Assembly: GCF_005405245.1 (NCBI RefSeq)
Contig: NZ_BJDR01000007.1
Location: forward strand, 1 to 64,000
Origin: Enterococcus nangangensis
GTDB taxonomy: Bacteria > Bacillota > Bacilli > Lactobacillales > Enterococcaceae
Direction: 5' to 3'
DNA length: 64,000 nucleotides
This document shows positions 17,263 to 26,058 of this stretch, in pieces. Position numbers and translations under genes: made by a program. Position 1 is the first letter of the stretch. Each line of letters starts with the position of its first letter. A model generated the notes under the pieces. The model was given only the letters and a program-made list of their open reading frames with translations, did no database searches and was not told the DNA's origin.

Positions 17263-18171
17263 ATGTGGTTTTTACCAGCGCTAGTCACTCTGGTGGCTTG
17301 GGGCGCGGCGGATTTATTTTATAAAAAAGGCAATAACGCGAAGGATCGCTATAGTGCTTTAAAGACAGTGGTGATGGTGGGGCTTGTCATGGGGCTGCAC
17401 GCGCTATTTTATTATGTTGTCTATGAAGGAATTCATTATGATTTCAGCAATTTAATTTTATATTTACCGGTTTCTAGTATGTACATTCTTTCCATGGCAT
17501 TAGGGTATTTCGGGTTGCGTTATATTGAAGTCTCGGTATCTAGTCCCATCGGTAACTCATCAGGGGCAGTGGTGGTGCTCTTAAGCTTTTTCATTATGAA
17601 AGAAACGATGGCGCCACTGCAATGGGCGGCAGTTATTGTCATTATACTCGGCTTATTTTTACTCTCTGTTTTTGAAAAGCAAGAGTTTGACCATGAATTA
17701 GCAGCTAGGGGTGAAAAGGTCGATCCAAAGTATCGTGTGGGAGCGATCGCCATCATTTTCCCCCTCCTTTATTGTGTGATTGACGGTTTAGGGACCTTTT
17801 TTGATGGCATTTATTTAGACTACCGACAAATTTTACCGGAAGATCAGGCCAACATGAGCTACGAGCTGACTTTCTTTATCGTGGCCTTGCTGGTGTGGGG
17901 GTACTTAGCCCTGGTGAAAAAGGAAAAGGTCAATCCTTTCCGGGAAAAAGATAAAGGTTTAGCGGCAATTTTTGAAACCTTGGGGCAATTTTTCTATGTT
18001 TTTGCCATGAGTGGGAACGCTATTGTCGCGGCACCGATGATTGCTTCTTACAGTGTGGTGTCCATCATTTTTGCTCGTATCTTCTTAAAAGAAAAACTCA
18101 GCAACAAACAATATGTAGCGGTTTTATTTGTGATGATTGCGATTGCTGTATTAGGTTTTTATGACGGCTAA
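17263..18171 (+). CDS. EamA/DMT-family transporter
   Basis: About 302 residues with ten hydrophobic helices arranged as two EamA-like halves, separated by a charged loop (EFDHELAARGEKVDPKYR, near residues 150-170). It contains a typical SSPIGNSSGAVVVLLS block in the first half and a related APMIASYSVVSIIFARIFLKEKLS block in the second. DMT transporters export or import metabolites; the substrate cannot be predicted. AAGGAGG at 17248-17254 places the start at ATG 17263 rather than at the upstream in-frame ATG. It is a single gene followed by a terminator. Confidence 0.8.
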   Translation: MWFLPALVTLVAWGAADLFYKKGNNAKDRYSALKTVVMVGLVMGLHALFYYVVYEGIHYDFSNLILYLPVSSMYILSMALGYFGLRYIEVSVSSPIGNSSGAVVVLLSFFIMKETMAPLQWAAVIVIILGLFLLSVFEKQEFDHELAARGEKVDPKYRVGAIAIIFPLLYCVIDGLGTFFDGIYLDYRQILPEDQANMSYELTFFIVALLVWGYLALVKKEKVNPFREKDKGLAAIFETLGQFFYVFAMSGNAIVAAPMIASYSVVSIIFARIFLKEKLSNKQYVAVLFVMIAIAVLGFYDG

Positions 18172-18184
18172 AGTTAAAAGAATT

Positions 18185-18233
18185 CAGCTATCTCGTTAAA
18201 AAGCAGTGACTTTTATCGAGGTGGCTGTTTTTT
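18185..18233 (+). terminator. Terminator of the DMT transporter gene
   Basis: CAGCTATCTCG (18185-18195) pairs with CGAGGTGGCTG (18217-18227) with G-U pairs, followed by six T. Confidence 0.75.
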
Positions 18234-18395
18234 ATTGTCGAAGCTTAGGCATAAATTGCTTTTTTGCGAACATAATTTTACTAATAAATTTTTTTACAGG
18301 ACAAAATAGCTTTTTTTGTGTATTATTTACATGATTAGTGTATTCTTTTACAGCAAAAGACACGTCGCTAAGGGATTAAAGGGATTGGTGAAGGT

Positions 18396-21182
18396 ATGGA
18401 ACGAAGAATTGATCGCATTTATGATTTTGTCAAAGGACATAATAATGTTACGACACAAGATGTCGCCGTTAGTCTTAACTTACAGCGCACGAATGTTAGT
18501 AAAGACTTAAACGAGCTGGTGGCCCAAGGTCTGCTCCGGAAAACCAGTAGTCGACCGGTGCGCTATTTTAGTGTGGGGGACGACAGCTTAGCAAGTGTGA
18601 AACAAGCGCCCTCTGCGTGGCAAGCAACAACGCCTACGAAAAATAAGCCTCACAAAAAAGAAAAGACCAAAGACACGGAGACGAATGTGAGCAGCGATAT
18701 TTTTGCCAGTATTATCGGTTCGACGGGGAGTATGCGTAACGCTGTCGATCAGGCTAAAGCGGCGATTTTATATCCGCCGAAAGGGTTAAATTGTTTAATT
18801 ACCGGCCCCACCGGCTCAGGGAAAACTTTTTTTGCCCACTCCATGTTTCAATTTGCCCAGGCGCAAAAAATTATTTCGCAAGATCACGAGCTGGTGGTTT
18901 TTAACTGTGCCGATTATGCCAACAATGGCGAGCTTTTAATGAGTCATCTCTTTGGTTATGTCAAAGGGGCTTTTACCGGGGCGGAAACAGATAAAGTAGG
19001 GCTCATTCAAAAAGCGGATGGCGGGATGCTATTTCTGGACGAAATTCACCGTTTGCCGCCAGAAGGGCAAGAGATGATCTTTTATTTTATGGATCATGGC
19101 AGCTACTCTCGTTTAGGGGAAAGTAGTAAAAATAATCACGCCAACGTCCGGATTGTGGGGGCGACAACGGAAAACCCTAGCTCTAGTTTGCTGGATACTT
19201 TTACGCGGCGCATTCCTATTACCATTAAGTTGCCGCCTTTTGACAAACGACCAGCTGCCGAGCAAATTGATTTGGTGCGGGTTTTAGTCGCTTTAGAGGC
19301 CAACCGTATTCAGCGGAAAATAATTTTAACTGAAGATGTAGTGAAGGCGCTAATTGGTAGCGTTTCTTATGGCAATATCGGACAGCTAAAATCCAATGTC
19401 CAGCTGATTTGTGCGCGTGGTTTTATGAATCACATGAATCAGCAAGAAATTTCCATTACTATTAATGATTTAACGGAAAATATTAAGTCGGGGTTAGTTC
19501 AACTAGCGGCGGACCGTTTAAAGGCGATGGATCTTTCTCCTTATTTGGAATCAGAGATGGTGATTACGCCTAATGCCATCGATCAATTGATTAAAACGGA
19601 TCCCTACGAGTTGCCATACAACTTGTACGACATTATCGGCGACAAAGCTAAATTATTAAAAGCAGAAGGTCTCGACCAAGAAAAAATCAATCACTTTATT
19701 TCTACTGATATTAATATCCATCTGAAGTCTTTTTACAAAGATCACGGTTTTACTTTTGATACGAAGACGCGTCTGGCAGAGTTTGTTGACGAGAAAGTAA
19801 TTGAAATTAGTAATCAAGTGGCGGTCATGGTGAGTCAGCGGCTCCAAAAAAAATTACACCAAAACTTTATTTATGCCTTAAGTCTTCACATTTCATCCTT
19901 ATTAAAAAAGTTGCACATGGGAGAAAGTCGGGAACTTAACGATAATATTAATGAAATGGCTAAGGATTACCCGCAAGAACGAGGGGTGGCTCGCGAAGTC
20001 CGCCAAATGGTGGAAAAGGAACTTCACGTGGTGATTCCCGAAAGTGAAGATGATTATTTAACCGTCCTCTTGGTTTCTTTGCGGGAAAATCAACCAGCGG
20101 GCCGGATTGGCATTGTTGTGGCAGCTCACGGCAACACTACCGCCACTTCCATGGTCCAAGTTGTGCGGGAATTGCTGGATGCCACGAATATTTTAGCGGT
20201 GGATATGCCTTTAGACATGCACCCGCGCTCAGCTTTTGAAAAAATTCAATTAGCAGTGGAAAAAGTCGATGAAGGGAGCGGGGTTTTACTCTTAGTGGAT
20301 ATGGGATCCCTGGCTTCTTTCAATGAAGAGTTACAAGAGAAAACCGGCGTCCTGGTGCGCACCTTAGATATGGTGACGACACCACTTTTACTGGAAGCCG
20401 CACGTAAATCTTCTACCGTGGGGGCCGATGCCGAAGAGCTTTATGAGTCCCTTTTAGATTTTCGCGGCTACGAGCGCGCTTTGCCGGTGGAGCTGACGGA
20501 AAATCCCAGTAAAGAAAAAGTAATTTTAGCTATCTGTGCTTCTGGGGAAGGGACCGCATTGCGCTTAAAAGAATTGTTAGAACAAGCATTACAACAGCAT
20601 GGCTTCAAACGGTTGCAAGTTTTAACTTTATCCGTTGCGGATTTAAAGAGTCAACTGCCGCGTTTAAAACAAGAATATGAAATTGTGGCCACCACGGGAA
20701 TTGTGAAAACGAGTTTAAGTGTGCCCCACATCCCGATGGAAAATTTAATTAATCAAGCTGCCGACGATGTTTTAGAAAGTTTGCTTTTAGAATGTGAATT
20801 ACAAGAAGTTCAACAAGTTCCTTTAAATAAAGAGCAAGGGTACCGCTTGTGTATTCAATTTATGGAGGAAAGCTATACCTTCATCAATGGGAAGAAGCTA
20901 ATCGCTCCTCTTTGGCAAGTGGCTGAAGAACTCTTAGGCACGCTAGAAACGCCCGAGGCCATTGGCAGTAAAATGAATCTAGTGCTGCATCTAGCAGGAA
21001 GTGTGGAGCGCACTATCTTGCAGCATCCGTTAAAAGAACCCCAAGGTGTAACGGTACAAGCTGATCCACAAGTGACGGCAGCCTTACACGCTTTAGGGCA
21101 GCAACTGCAAATGGCGATTCCCGCCAGCGAAGCATATTATGTTCAGCAATATATCACCGAATCCCTCTTATCTTTTAAGTAA
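18396..21182 (+). CDS. levR: LevR/ManR-type sigma-54 activator of a mannose-class PTS
   Basis: The 928-residue protein has an N-terminal winged helix (1-60), then a sigma-54-interacting AAA+ domain (about 100-340) with Walker A GPTGSGKT near residue 137 and the sigma-54 contact motif GAFTGA near 191. Two PRD domains lie near 460-560 and at the C-terminus, around an EIIA-Man-like domain (VVAAHGNTT, His near 578) and an EIIB-Gat-like domain. Activity should be set by PTS phosphorylation of the PRD and EIIA histidines. It directly precedes a mannose-type PTS operon that carries a textbook -24/-12 promoter, so it is the regulator of that operon. Confidence 0.93.
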   Translation: MERRIDRIYDFVKGHNNVTTQDVAVSLNLQRTNVSKDLNELVAQGLLRKTSSRPVRYFSVGDDSLASVKQAPSAWQATTPTKNKPHKKEKTKDTETNVSSDIFASIIGSTGSMRNAVDQAKAAILYPPKGLNCLITGPTGSGKTFFAHSMFQFAQAQKIISQDHELVVFNCADYANNGELLMSHLFGYVKGAFTGAETDKVGLIQKADGGMLFLDEIHRLPPEGQEMIFYFMDHGSYSRLGESSKNNHANVRIVGATTENPSSSLLDTFTRRIPITIKLPPFDKRPAAEQIDLVRVLVALEANRIQRKIILTEDVVKALIGSVSYGNIGQLKSNVQLICARGFMNHMNQQEISITINDLTENIKSGLVQLAADRLKAMDLSPYLESEMVITPNAIDQLIKTDPYELPYNLYDIIGDKAKLLKAEGLDQEKINHFISTDINIHLKSFYKDHGFTFDTKTRLAEFVDEKVIEISNQVAVMVSQRLQKKLHQNFIYALSLHISSLLKKLHMGESRELNDNINEMAKDYPQERGVAREVRQMVEKELHVVIPESEDDYLTVLLVSLRENQPAGRIGIVVAAHGNTTATSMVQVVRELLDATNILAVDMPLDMHPRSAFEKIQLAVEKVDEGSGVLLLVDMGSLASFNEELQEKTGVLVRTLDMVTTPLLLEAARKSSTVGADAEELYESLLDFRGYERALPVELTENPSKEKVILAICASGEGTALRLKELLEQALQQHGFKRLQVLTLSVADLKSQLPRLKQEYEIVATTGIVKTSLSVPHIPMENLINQAADDVLESLLLECELQEVQQVPLNKEQGYRLCIQFMEESYTFINGKKLIAPLWQVAEELLGTLETPEAIGSKMNLVLHLAGSVERTILQHPLKEPQGVTVQADPQVTAALHALGQQLQMAIPASEAYYVQQYITESLLSFK

Positions 21183-21190
21183 AAAACAGG

Positions 21191-21239
21191 CGATACACAA
21201 AAAACGATACACAACAGTGTATCGTTTTTTTGTGTATCG
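21191..21239 (+). promoter_or_regulatory. Nested palindrome: levR terminator and possible LevR upstream activating site
   Basis: CGATACAC occurs twice (21191-21198 and 21205-21212) and its complement GTGTATCG twice (21217-21224 and 21232-21239), so the whole stretch folds into one long hairpin. The inner hairpin with the following seven T (21225-21231) is a good intrinsic terminator for levR. Its position 42-90 bp before the -24 box and its doubled palindromic form would also fit an enhancer for a sigma-54 activator; that second role is inference. Confidence 0.6.
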
Positions 21240-21280
21240 CTAGGAAACGCTTTTCTTCGTGAAGTTGCTCTAGTGTATTG

Positions 21281-21296
21281 TGGCACGGTTCTTGCT
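21281..21296 (+). promoter_or_regulatory. Sigma-54 (-24/-12) promoter of the mannose PTS operon
   Basis: TGGCAC, five bases, TTGCT exactly matches the sigma-54 consensus TGGCAC-N5-TTGC. It lies 67 bp before the first PTS gene and downstream of a sigma-54 activator gene. Confidence 0.93.
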
Positions 21297-21362
21297 TTAT
21301 AGCAAGGTGATCAATAGAGTATAACCTCTGCCATTCACCTGAGTAAACATGGAGGTGAGGAA

Positions 21363-21866
21363 ATGGGAATGGATATCCGTTTAGTGCGCATCGATGACCG
21401 CTTGATTCATGGCCAAGTTGCGACGGTTTGGTCCAAAACCACTGGCATAGAACGCATTCTGGTGATCAGTGATGAAGTCGCCCATGATGAGTTGCGCAAG
21501 TTTTTATTAAAACAAGCAGCCCCCCCTGGCATTAAGTCCAACGTGATTACTAAGCAAAAGCTAGTGGAAGTTTATCGCCATCAATTGTTTGACCAGCTAA
21601 AGGTGATGTTGCTTTTTGCTACCCCGCAAGATGTTTTGGCGGTGGTGGAAGCGGGAATTCCTTTAACGTCAGTGAACATTGGCGGTTTGCGCTACACGGT
21701 AGGGAAAAAGATGCTGACGAATTTTATTTCTTTGGATCAACAAGACGTCGCTGCGTTTCAGCAACTTGGCCAATATGGCATTGAGTTAGAAATTCGCCAA
21801 GTGCCTAACGACCGCAAGCTGGATCTTTTGCAACTGATTCAAAAGGACAAAATGCTTCACACTTAA
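21363..21866 (+). CDS. PTS mannose/fructose/sorbose-family EIIB subunit (stand-alone)
   Basis: A 167-residue cytoplasmic EIIB domain. The phosphorylation-site region IRLVRIDDRLIHGQVATVW contains the active-site His. The protein is clearly homologous to the EIIB half of the next gene (shared RIDDRLIHGQVAT-like, QAAPPG and VPND blocks). The start is the ATG after GGAGGTGAGG; an ATG two codons later is possible. It is the first gene of the sigma-54-dependent operon. Because the next gene already supplies EIIB, this copy may have a regulatory role or a different phosphotransfer partner. Confidence 0.88.
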   Translation: MGMDIRLVRIDDRLIHGQVATVWSKTTGIERILVISDEVAHDELRKFLLKQAAPPGIKSNVITKQKLVEVYRHQLFDQLKVMLLFATPQDVLAVVEAGIPLTSVNIGGLRYTVGKKMLTNFISLDQQDVAAFQQLGQYGIELEIRQVPNDRKLDLLQLIQKDKMLHT

Positions 21867-21969
21867 CATTTGGTTACAGAAGTTGAAAAACTTTTTTGCA
21901 CAACGGTTTGACACGTCGCTTGCGCTACGCATCAAGCTAGACTGTAACAATAAAAGAGGAGGTAGAAAG

Positions 21970-22959
21970 ATGGTAGGAATTATCATTGCGAGTCACGGCG
22001 AATTCGCTAACGGTATTTTACAATCAGGGGCGATGATTTTTGGCGAACAAGAAAACGTCAAAGCAGTCACTCTGATGCCTAGCGAAGGACCTGATGACAT
22101 CAAAGGTAAAATCAAAGATGCAGTTGCTTCTTTTGACGACCAAGAAGAAGTTTTATTCTTAGTTGATCTTTGGGGCGGCACGCCTTTTAATCAGGCAAAC
22201 AGCTTCTTTGAAGAACACAAGGACAAATGGGCCATTGTTTCCGGCATGAATTTGCCAATGGTGATTGAGGCTTATGCTTCAAGATTCTCCATGAACACAG
22301 CTCACGAAATTGCGGCACACATTGTGACCACCGCAAGAGAAGGCGTACGGATTTTGCCAGAAGCTTTAGAACCACAAGCTGCACCACAAGCCGAAGCTGC
22401 GGCAGCACCTGTTCAAGGAAGTATTCCTAAAGGTACAGTTTTAGGGGACGGGCATATCAAATTTGTTTTAGTACGGGTAGACTCACGTTTACTTCACGGG
22501 CAAGTTGCTACTGCTTGGACGAAATCAACGAATCCAGATCGGATCATAGTAGTTTCTGATGATGTAGCTAAAGATGACTTGCGGAAGAAATTAATCGAGC
22601 AAGCAGCGCCTCCAGGTGTTAAAGCGAACGTTATTCCAGTAGACAAAATGATTGAAATCGCAAAAGATCCTCGCTTTGGCGCAACGAAAGCTTTGTTACT
22701 TTTTGAAAATCCTCAAGATGTTTTGCGGGCAGCAAATGGCGGCGTGGCAATTAAAGAAGTCAACGTTGGTTCCATGGCCCATTCTGTTGGTAAAGTTGTC
22801 GTAAGTAAAGTGTTGTCCATGGGGAATAATGATGTGGATACTTTTGAACAATTAAAAGCCAAAGGAATTACTTTTGACGTACGGAAAGTACCTAATGATT
22901 CCAAAGATAATATGGACGAAATCTTGAAAAAGGCTAAAACGGAATTAGCCAAAGCATAA
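21970..22959 (+). CDS. manL: PTS mannose-family EIIAB subunit
   Basis: The 329-residue fusion has an EIIA domain at 1-130 (active His in GIIIASHGEFA), an Ala/Pro/Glu-rich hinge (AAPQAEAAAAP, about 137-150) and an EIIB domain (active His in VRVDSRLLHGQVATAW). It passes phosphate from HPr through EIIA and EIIB to the incoming sugar, normally glucose or mannose. GAGGAGGT fixes the ATG at 21970; an upstream in-frame start at 21883 is unlikely. It lies in the operon EIIB-EIIAB-EIIC-EIID. Confidence 0.93.
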   Translation: MVGIIIASHGEFANGILQSGAMIFGEQENVKAVTLMPSEGPDDIKGKIKDAVASFDDQEEVLFLVDLWGGTPFNQANSFFEEHKDKWAIVSGMNLPMVIEAYASRFSMNTAHEIAAHIVTTAREGVRILPEALEPQAAPQAEAAAAPVQGSIPKGTVLGDGHIKFVLVRVDSRLLHGQVATAWTKSTNPDRIIVVSDDVAKDDLRKKLIEQAAPPGVKANVIPVDKMIEIAKDPRFGATKALLLFENPQDVLRAANGGVAIKEVNVGSMAHSVGKVVVSKVLSMGNNDVDTFEQLKAKGITFDVRKVPNDSKDNMDEILKKAKTELAKA

Positions 22960-22982
22960 TAAAAAAATAGGAGGGTTAGGAA

Positions 22983-23801
22983 ATGTCAATTAATATTGTT
23001 TCAGCAATTTTAGTTATTATTGTGGCATTCTTTGCTGGGATGGAAGGTATCTTAGATGAATTCCAATTCCACCAACCACTTGTTGCTTGTACCCTAATCG
23101 GGGCAGTAACGGGTCACTTAGTACCATGTATCATCTTAGGCGGAACCTTACAAATGGTTGCCTTAGGTTGGGCCAATATTGGAGCCGCCGTTGCACCGGA
23201 TGCAGCGTTAGCTTCCGTTGCTTCAGCCATCATCTTAGTATTAGGTGGGAACTACGACACAAAAGGAATTCAAGCCGCCTTTGCTGCTGCTATTCCGTTG
23301 GCTGTAGCCGGTTTGTTCATCACCATGTTAGTTCGTACTTTAGCTGTACCAATCGTTCACATTATGGATGGGGCTGCTGAAGAAGGAAACATCCGCAAGT
23401 TAGAAACATGGCACATTATCGCTATCATTTTACAAGGTTTACGGATTGCGATACCAGCTGCTTTGCTATTAATGATTCCAGCCGACAGCGTAAAAGAATT
23501 ATTAGAAATGATGCCTGCTTGGTTATCTGATGGGATGGCTATCGGTGGTGGGATGGTGGTAGCCGTTGGTTATGCCATGGTTATTAACATGATGGCTACT
23601 CGTGAAGTTTGGCCATTCTTCGTTATCGGTTTTGTAGTAGCTGCTATTACACAATTAACTTTAATTGCCATCGGGGCTTTAGCTGTAGCCATCGCTTTAA
23701 TTTACTTGAACATCACAGAAGGTGGTTCAGGTAGTGGTTCAGCTGGTGGTGGTAATCACGGTACCGGGGATCCTCTCGGCGACATTTTAAATGACTATTA
23801 A
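22983..23801 (+). CDS. manM: PTS mannose-family EIIC subunit
   Basis: A 272-residue polytopic membrane protein with the EIIC-Man features: an N-terminal SINIVSAILVIIVAFFAGMEGILDEFQFHQP stretch, and a GAVTGH...GGTLQMVALGWANIGAAVAPDAA block around residues 38-75. It forms the membrane channel with EIID. A Gly/Ser-rich tail (GGSGSGSAGGG) precedes the C-terminus. It is 23 bases after EIIAB with an AGGAGG-like site and 21 bases before EIID. Confidence 0.93.
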   Translation: MSINIVSAILVIIVAFFAGMEGILDEFQFHQPLVACTLIGAVTGHLVPCIILGGTLQMVALGWANIGAAVAPDAALASVASAIILVLGGNYDTKGIQAAFAAAIPLAVAGLFITMLVRTLAVPIVHIMDGAAEEGNIRKLETWHIIAIILQGLRIAIPAALLLMIPADSVKELLEMMPAWLSDGMAIGGGMVVAVGYAMVINMMATREVWPFFVIGFVVAAITQLTLIAIGALAVAIALIYLNITEGGSGSGSAGGGNHGTGDPLGDILNDY

Positions 23802-23822
23802 ACTTGAAGGAGGAGAAATAAA

Positions 23823-24734
23823 ATGGCAGAAAAAATTACGTTAAGTAAAAAAGATCGTTTAGCCGTTGCATGGCGTTCTACCTTCATTCAAGGGTCTTGG
23901 AACTATGAACGGATGCAAAATGGTGGCTGGTGTTACTCTTTAATTCCCGCTATTAAAAAATTATACAAATCTGATGAAGATCGTAAAGCGGCTTTAAAAC
24001 GTCACTTGGAATTCTTCAATACGCACCCATACTTGGCTTCCCCAATCATCGGGGTAACCTTAGCCTTAGAAGAAGAACGTGCCAATGGTGCACCCATTGA
24101 TGACGTAGCGATTCAAGGGGTTAAAATTGGGATGATGGGTCCTTTAGCCGGTGTCGGAGATCCAGTCTTCTGGTTTACTGTTCGTCCAATGTTAGGTGCT
24201 CTCGGTGCATCCTTAGCGTTAACCGGAAACATCTTAGGACCAATTATCTTCTTCGTTTTCTGGAACTTAATTCGTTGGGCCTTCATGTGGTATACGCAAG
24301 AGTTCGGCTACAAAGCCGGTTCTAAAATTACCGATGACTTATCTGGTGGTTTATTGCAAAAGGTGACTAAAGGAGCTTCTATTTTAGGGATGTTCGTTTT
24401 AGGATCTTTAGTTCAACGTTGGGTATCCATTAAGTTTACACCCGTGGTTTCCAAAGTTGAATTATCAGATGGTGCTTTTATCGACTGGGATAAATTGCCA
24501 GCTGGCACAGACGGAATTAGACAAGCACTAACGGATGTTCAAAATGGTTTGTCCATGACAAACTTTAAAGAAACCACTTTGCAACAAAACTTGGATAGCT
24601 TAATTCCTGGTTTAGCAGGGGTCTTATTGACGCTCTTATGTATGTGGTTGTTGAAGAAAAAAGTTTCGCCAATCATTATCATTATCGGCTTGTTCGTTGT
24701 GGGTGTCTTAGCTCACTTAGCACACATTATGTAA
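23823..24734 (+). CDS. manN: PTS mannose-family EIID subunit
   Basis: The 303-residue protein shows the EIID-Man signature: WRSTFIQGSWNYERMQNGGW near the N-terminus, then MGPLAGVGDPVFWFTVRPMLGALG near residues 100-125, and C-terminal membrane helices. EIIC and EIID together form the sugar translocator; in Gram-positive bacteria they are also the docking site for class IIa bacteriocins. GAAGGAGGAG precedes the ATG. It ends the PTS transcription unit before a strong hairpin. Confidence 0.93.
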   Translation: MAEKITLSKKDRLAVAWRSTFIQGSWNYERMQNGGWCYSLIPAIKKLYKSDEDRKAALKRHLEFFNTHPYLASPIIGVTLALEEERANGAPIDDVAIQGVKIGMMGPLAGVGDPVFWFTVRPMLGALGASLALTGNILGPIIFFVFWNLIRWAFMWYTQEFGYKAGSKITDDLSGGLLQKVTKGASILGMFVLGSLVQRWVSIKFTPVVSKVELSDGAFIDWDKLPAGTDGIRQALTDVQNGLSMTNFKETTLQQNLDSLIPGLAGVLLTLLCMWLLKKKVSPIIIIIGLFVVGVLAHLAHIM

Positions 24735-24744
24735 AAAATGGACG

Positions 24745-24786
24745 AGGGGCTTGGCTTAATCTACAGCCAAGTCCTTTGTTTTTTCT
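24745..24786 (+). terminator. Terminator after the EIID gene
   Basis: AGGGGCTTGGCT (24745-24756) pairs with AGCCAAGTCCTT (24765-24776), and a TTGTTTTTTC tail follows. Confidence 0.75.
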
Positions 24787-24816
24787 TTATTGTAGGCAGC
24801 AAGCTTTCTTTACTAT

Positions 24817-24844
24817 TTGGCAAATAAAAAAAGACAGGTATAAT
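24817..24844 (+). promoter_or_regulatory. Promoter of manO
   Basis: TTGGCA (24817-24822) and a perfect TATAAT (24839-24844) are 16 bp apart, 35 bp before the manO start codon. This separates manO from the sigma-54-dependent PTS operon by giving it a housekeeping promoter. Confidence 0.65.
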
Positions 24845-24878
24845 AAAGTACATACAGTTTTAGAAAGGGGCGCAAGCC

Positions 24879-25253
24879 ATGGTGCAGTCGTTAAATACGA
24901 AAGTAGATTTAACTTGTGACGCAACTTCTTTTCTCGGCATAGCCGATTACGGTAAAGTAATGGTGGGGGATCATGCTTTTGAGTTTTACGATAACCGCAA
25001 TCCCAACAATTTTATGCAAATTCCTTGGGAAGAGGTGGACTACGTGATTGCTTCAGTCATGTTTAAAGGCAAGTGGATTCCCCGTTATGCCATCCGTACG
25101 AAGAAAAACGGGACGTACACTTTTTCCTCGAAAAAACCCAAAGAAGTGTTGCGGGCCATTAATAAATATGTACCAGCTGATCGTTTAGTGCATTCCTTGA
25201 CGTTTTATCAAGCGTTAAAACAAGGGATTGCTCGGCGACGAAATAAAGGATAA
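24879..25253 (+). CDS. manO: ManO, DUF956 family protein
   Basis: The 124-residue protein matches the DUF956/ManO family that regularly lies after mannose PTS genes in Lactobacillales: an N-terminal small beta domain with the FLGIADYGKVMVGDHAFEFYDNRN stretch and the IPWEEVDYVIASVMFKGKWIPRY block, then a basic tail. It is soluble and its biochemical role is not firmly established; regulatory roles in PTS expression have been suggested. GAAAGGGG precedes the ATG. It has its own promoter and terminator. Confidence 0.85.
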   Translation: MVQSLNTKVDLTCDATSFLGIADYGKVMVGDHAFEFYDNRNPNNFMQIPWEEVDYVIASVMFKGKWIPRYAIRTKKNGTYTFSSKKPKEVLRAINKYVPADRLVHSLTFYQALKQGIARRRNKG

Positions 25254-25260
25254 GTATTTT

Positions 25261-25288
25261 GCGGTAGGATTTCGCTGCCGCTTTTTTT
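25261..25288 (+). terminator. Terminator of manO
   Basis: GCGGTAG (25261-25267) pairs with CTGCCGC (25275-25281) and is followed by seven T. Confidence 0.8.
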
Positions 25289-25319
25289 GTTTTCCGTGAA
25301 AAAAGCTAGAGTTTTCGGC

Positions 25320-25325
25320 TATAAT
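25320..25325 (+). promoter_or_regulatory. -10 box of the sirtuin operon promoter
   Basis: A perfect TATAAT lies 17 bp before the sirtuin start codon. The matching -35 region (near 25297) is poor (TGAAAA). Transcription would start near 25332, leaving a very short leader. Confidence 0.4.
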
Positions 25326-25342
25326 GAGGGAGGGTGAGGACA

Positions 25343-26050
25343 ATGACACAAATCAGTGGCGAAAAATTAATTTCTTTCATGCAAGAACAGGCAGCACACA
25401 TTACTTTTTTAACTGGTGCGGGGGTTTCAACGCCTTCAGGGATTCCTGACTATCGCTCCTTAACGGGGGTCTATCACGGCTTGGAAGAGCCGGAGTATTT
25501 ATTAAGCGCCACTTGTTTAAAGTACGAGCCAGAAAAATTTTATGCTTTTGTCAAACATTTATATCACCCTGACGCGAAACCTAATATCATTCATGAAAAA
25601 ATTGCCGAGTATTGTCGTCAAGGTTCGGCTTTAGTGACCCAAAATATTGACGGGTTACACCAAAGGGCGGTAACACCTCAGATGGTCGCTTTTCATGGCA
25701 ATTTAAGTGACGTTTATTGTCAAAAATGTCAAGCCGCAGTGCCGGTAGCGGATTACTTAACTAGTGATGTGCATGCCAATTGTGGTGGCCGTTTGCGCCC
25801 CAATATTATTTTGTATGAAGAAGGTTTACCTTTGCAACGAATAATAGTGGCCGAAAAAATGGTGGCGCAAGCGCAGCTGCTGGTGGTGGTGGGGACGAGT
25901 CTCAAGGTTTATCCTTTTGCTGGCTTATTGGATGCCAAAAAGCTAGACAGCCAAGTGGTGGTGATTAACCGTGAAGCCCCTAGTCGCCCCTTAGCAGCGG
26001 ATGTTTTAGAATATTACGGCTCAGCCGAAGAAATTTTTAAAGAACTTTAG
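25343..26050 (+). CDS. Sirtuin (Sir2-type NAD-dependent protein deacylase)
   Basis: The 235-residue protein has the NAD-binding motif [14 protein letters not shown] near residue 25, the QNIDGLH block and the catalytic His in AFHGNL. The zinc module reads CQKC...HANC, so His may replace the usual third Cys. Sirtuins use NAD+ to remove acyl groups from lysines, or transfer ADP-ribose. The ATG at 25343 follows GGGTGAGG. The gene heads a three-gene operon with the acetyltransferase/chorismate mutase fusion and the NAD-sensing regulator NiaR, which fits a link to NAD metabolism. Confidence 0.88.
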   Translation: MTQISGEKLISFMQEQAAHITFLTGAGVSTPSGIPDYRSLTGVYHGLEEPEYLLSATCLKYEPEKFYAFVKHLYHPDAKPNIIHEKIAEYCRQGSALVTQNIDGLHQRAVTPQMVAFHGNLSDVYCQKCQAAVPVADYLTSDVHANCGGRLRPNIILYEEGLPLQRIIVAEKMVAQAQLLVVVGTSLKVYPFAGLLDAKKLDSQVVVINREAPSRPLAADVLEYYGSAEEIFKEL

Positions 26051-26058
26051 GAGGCATT

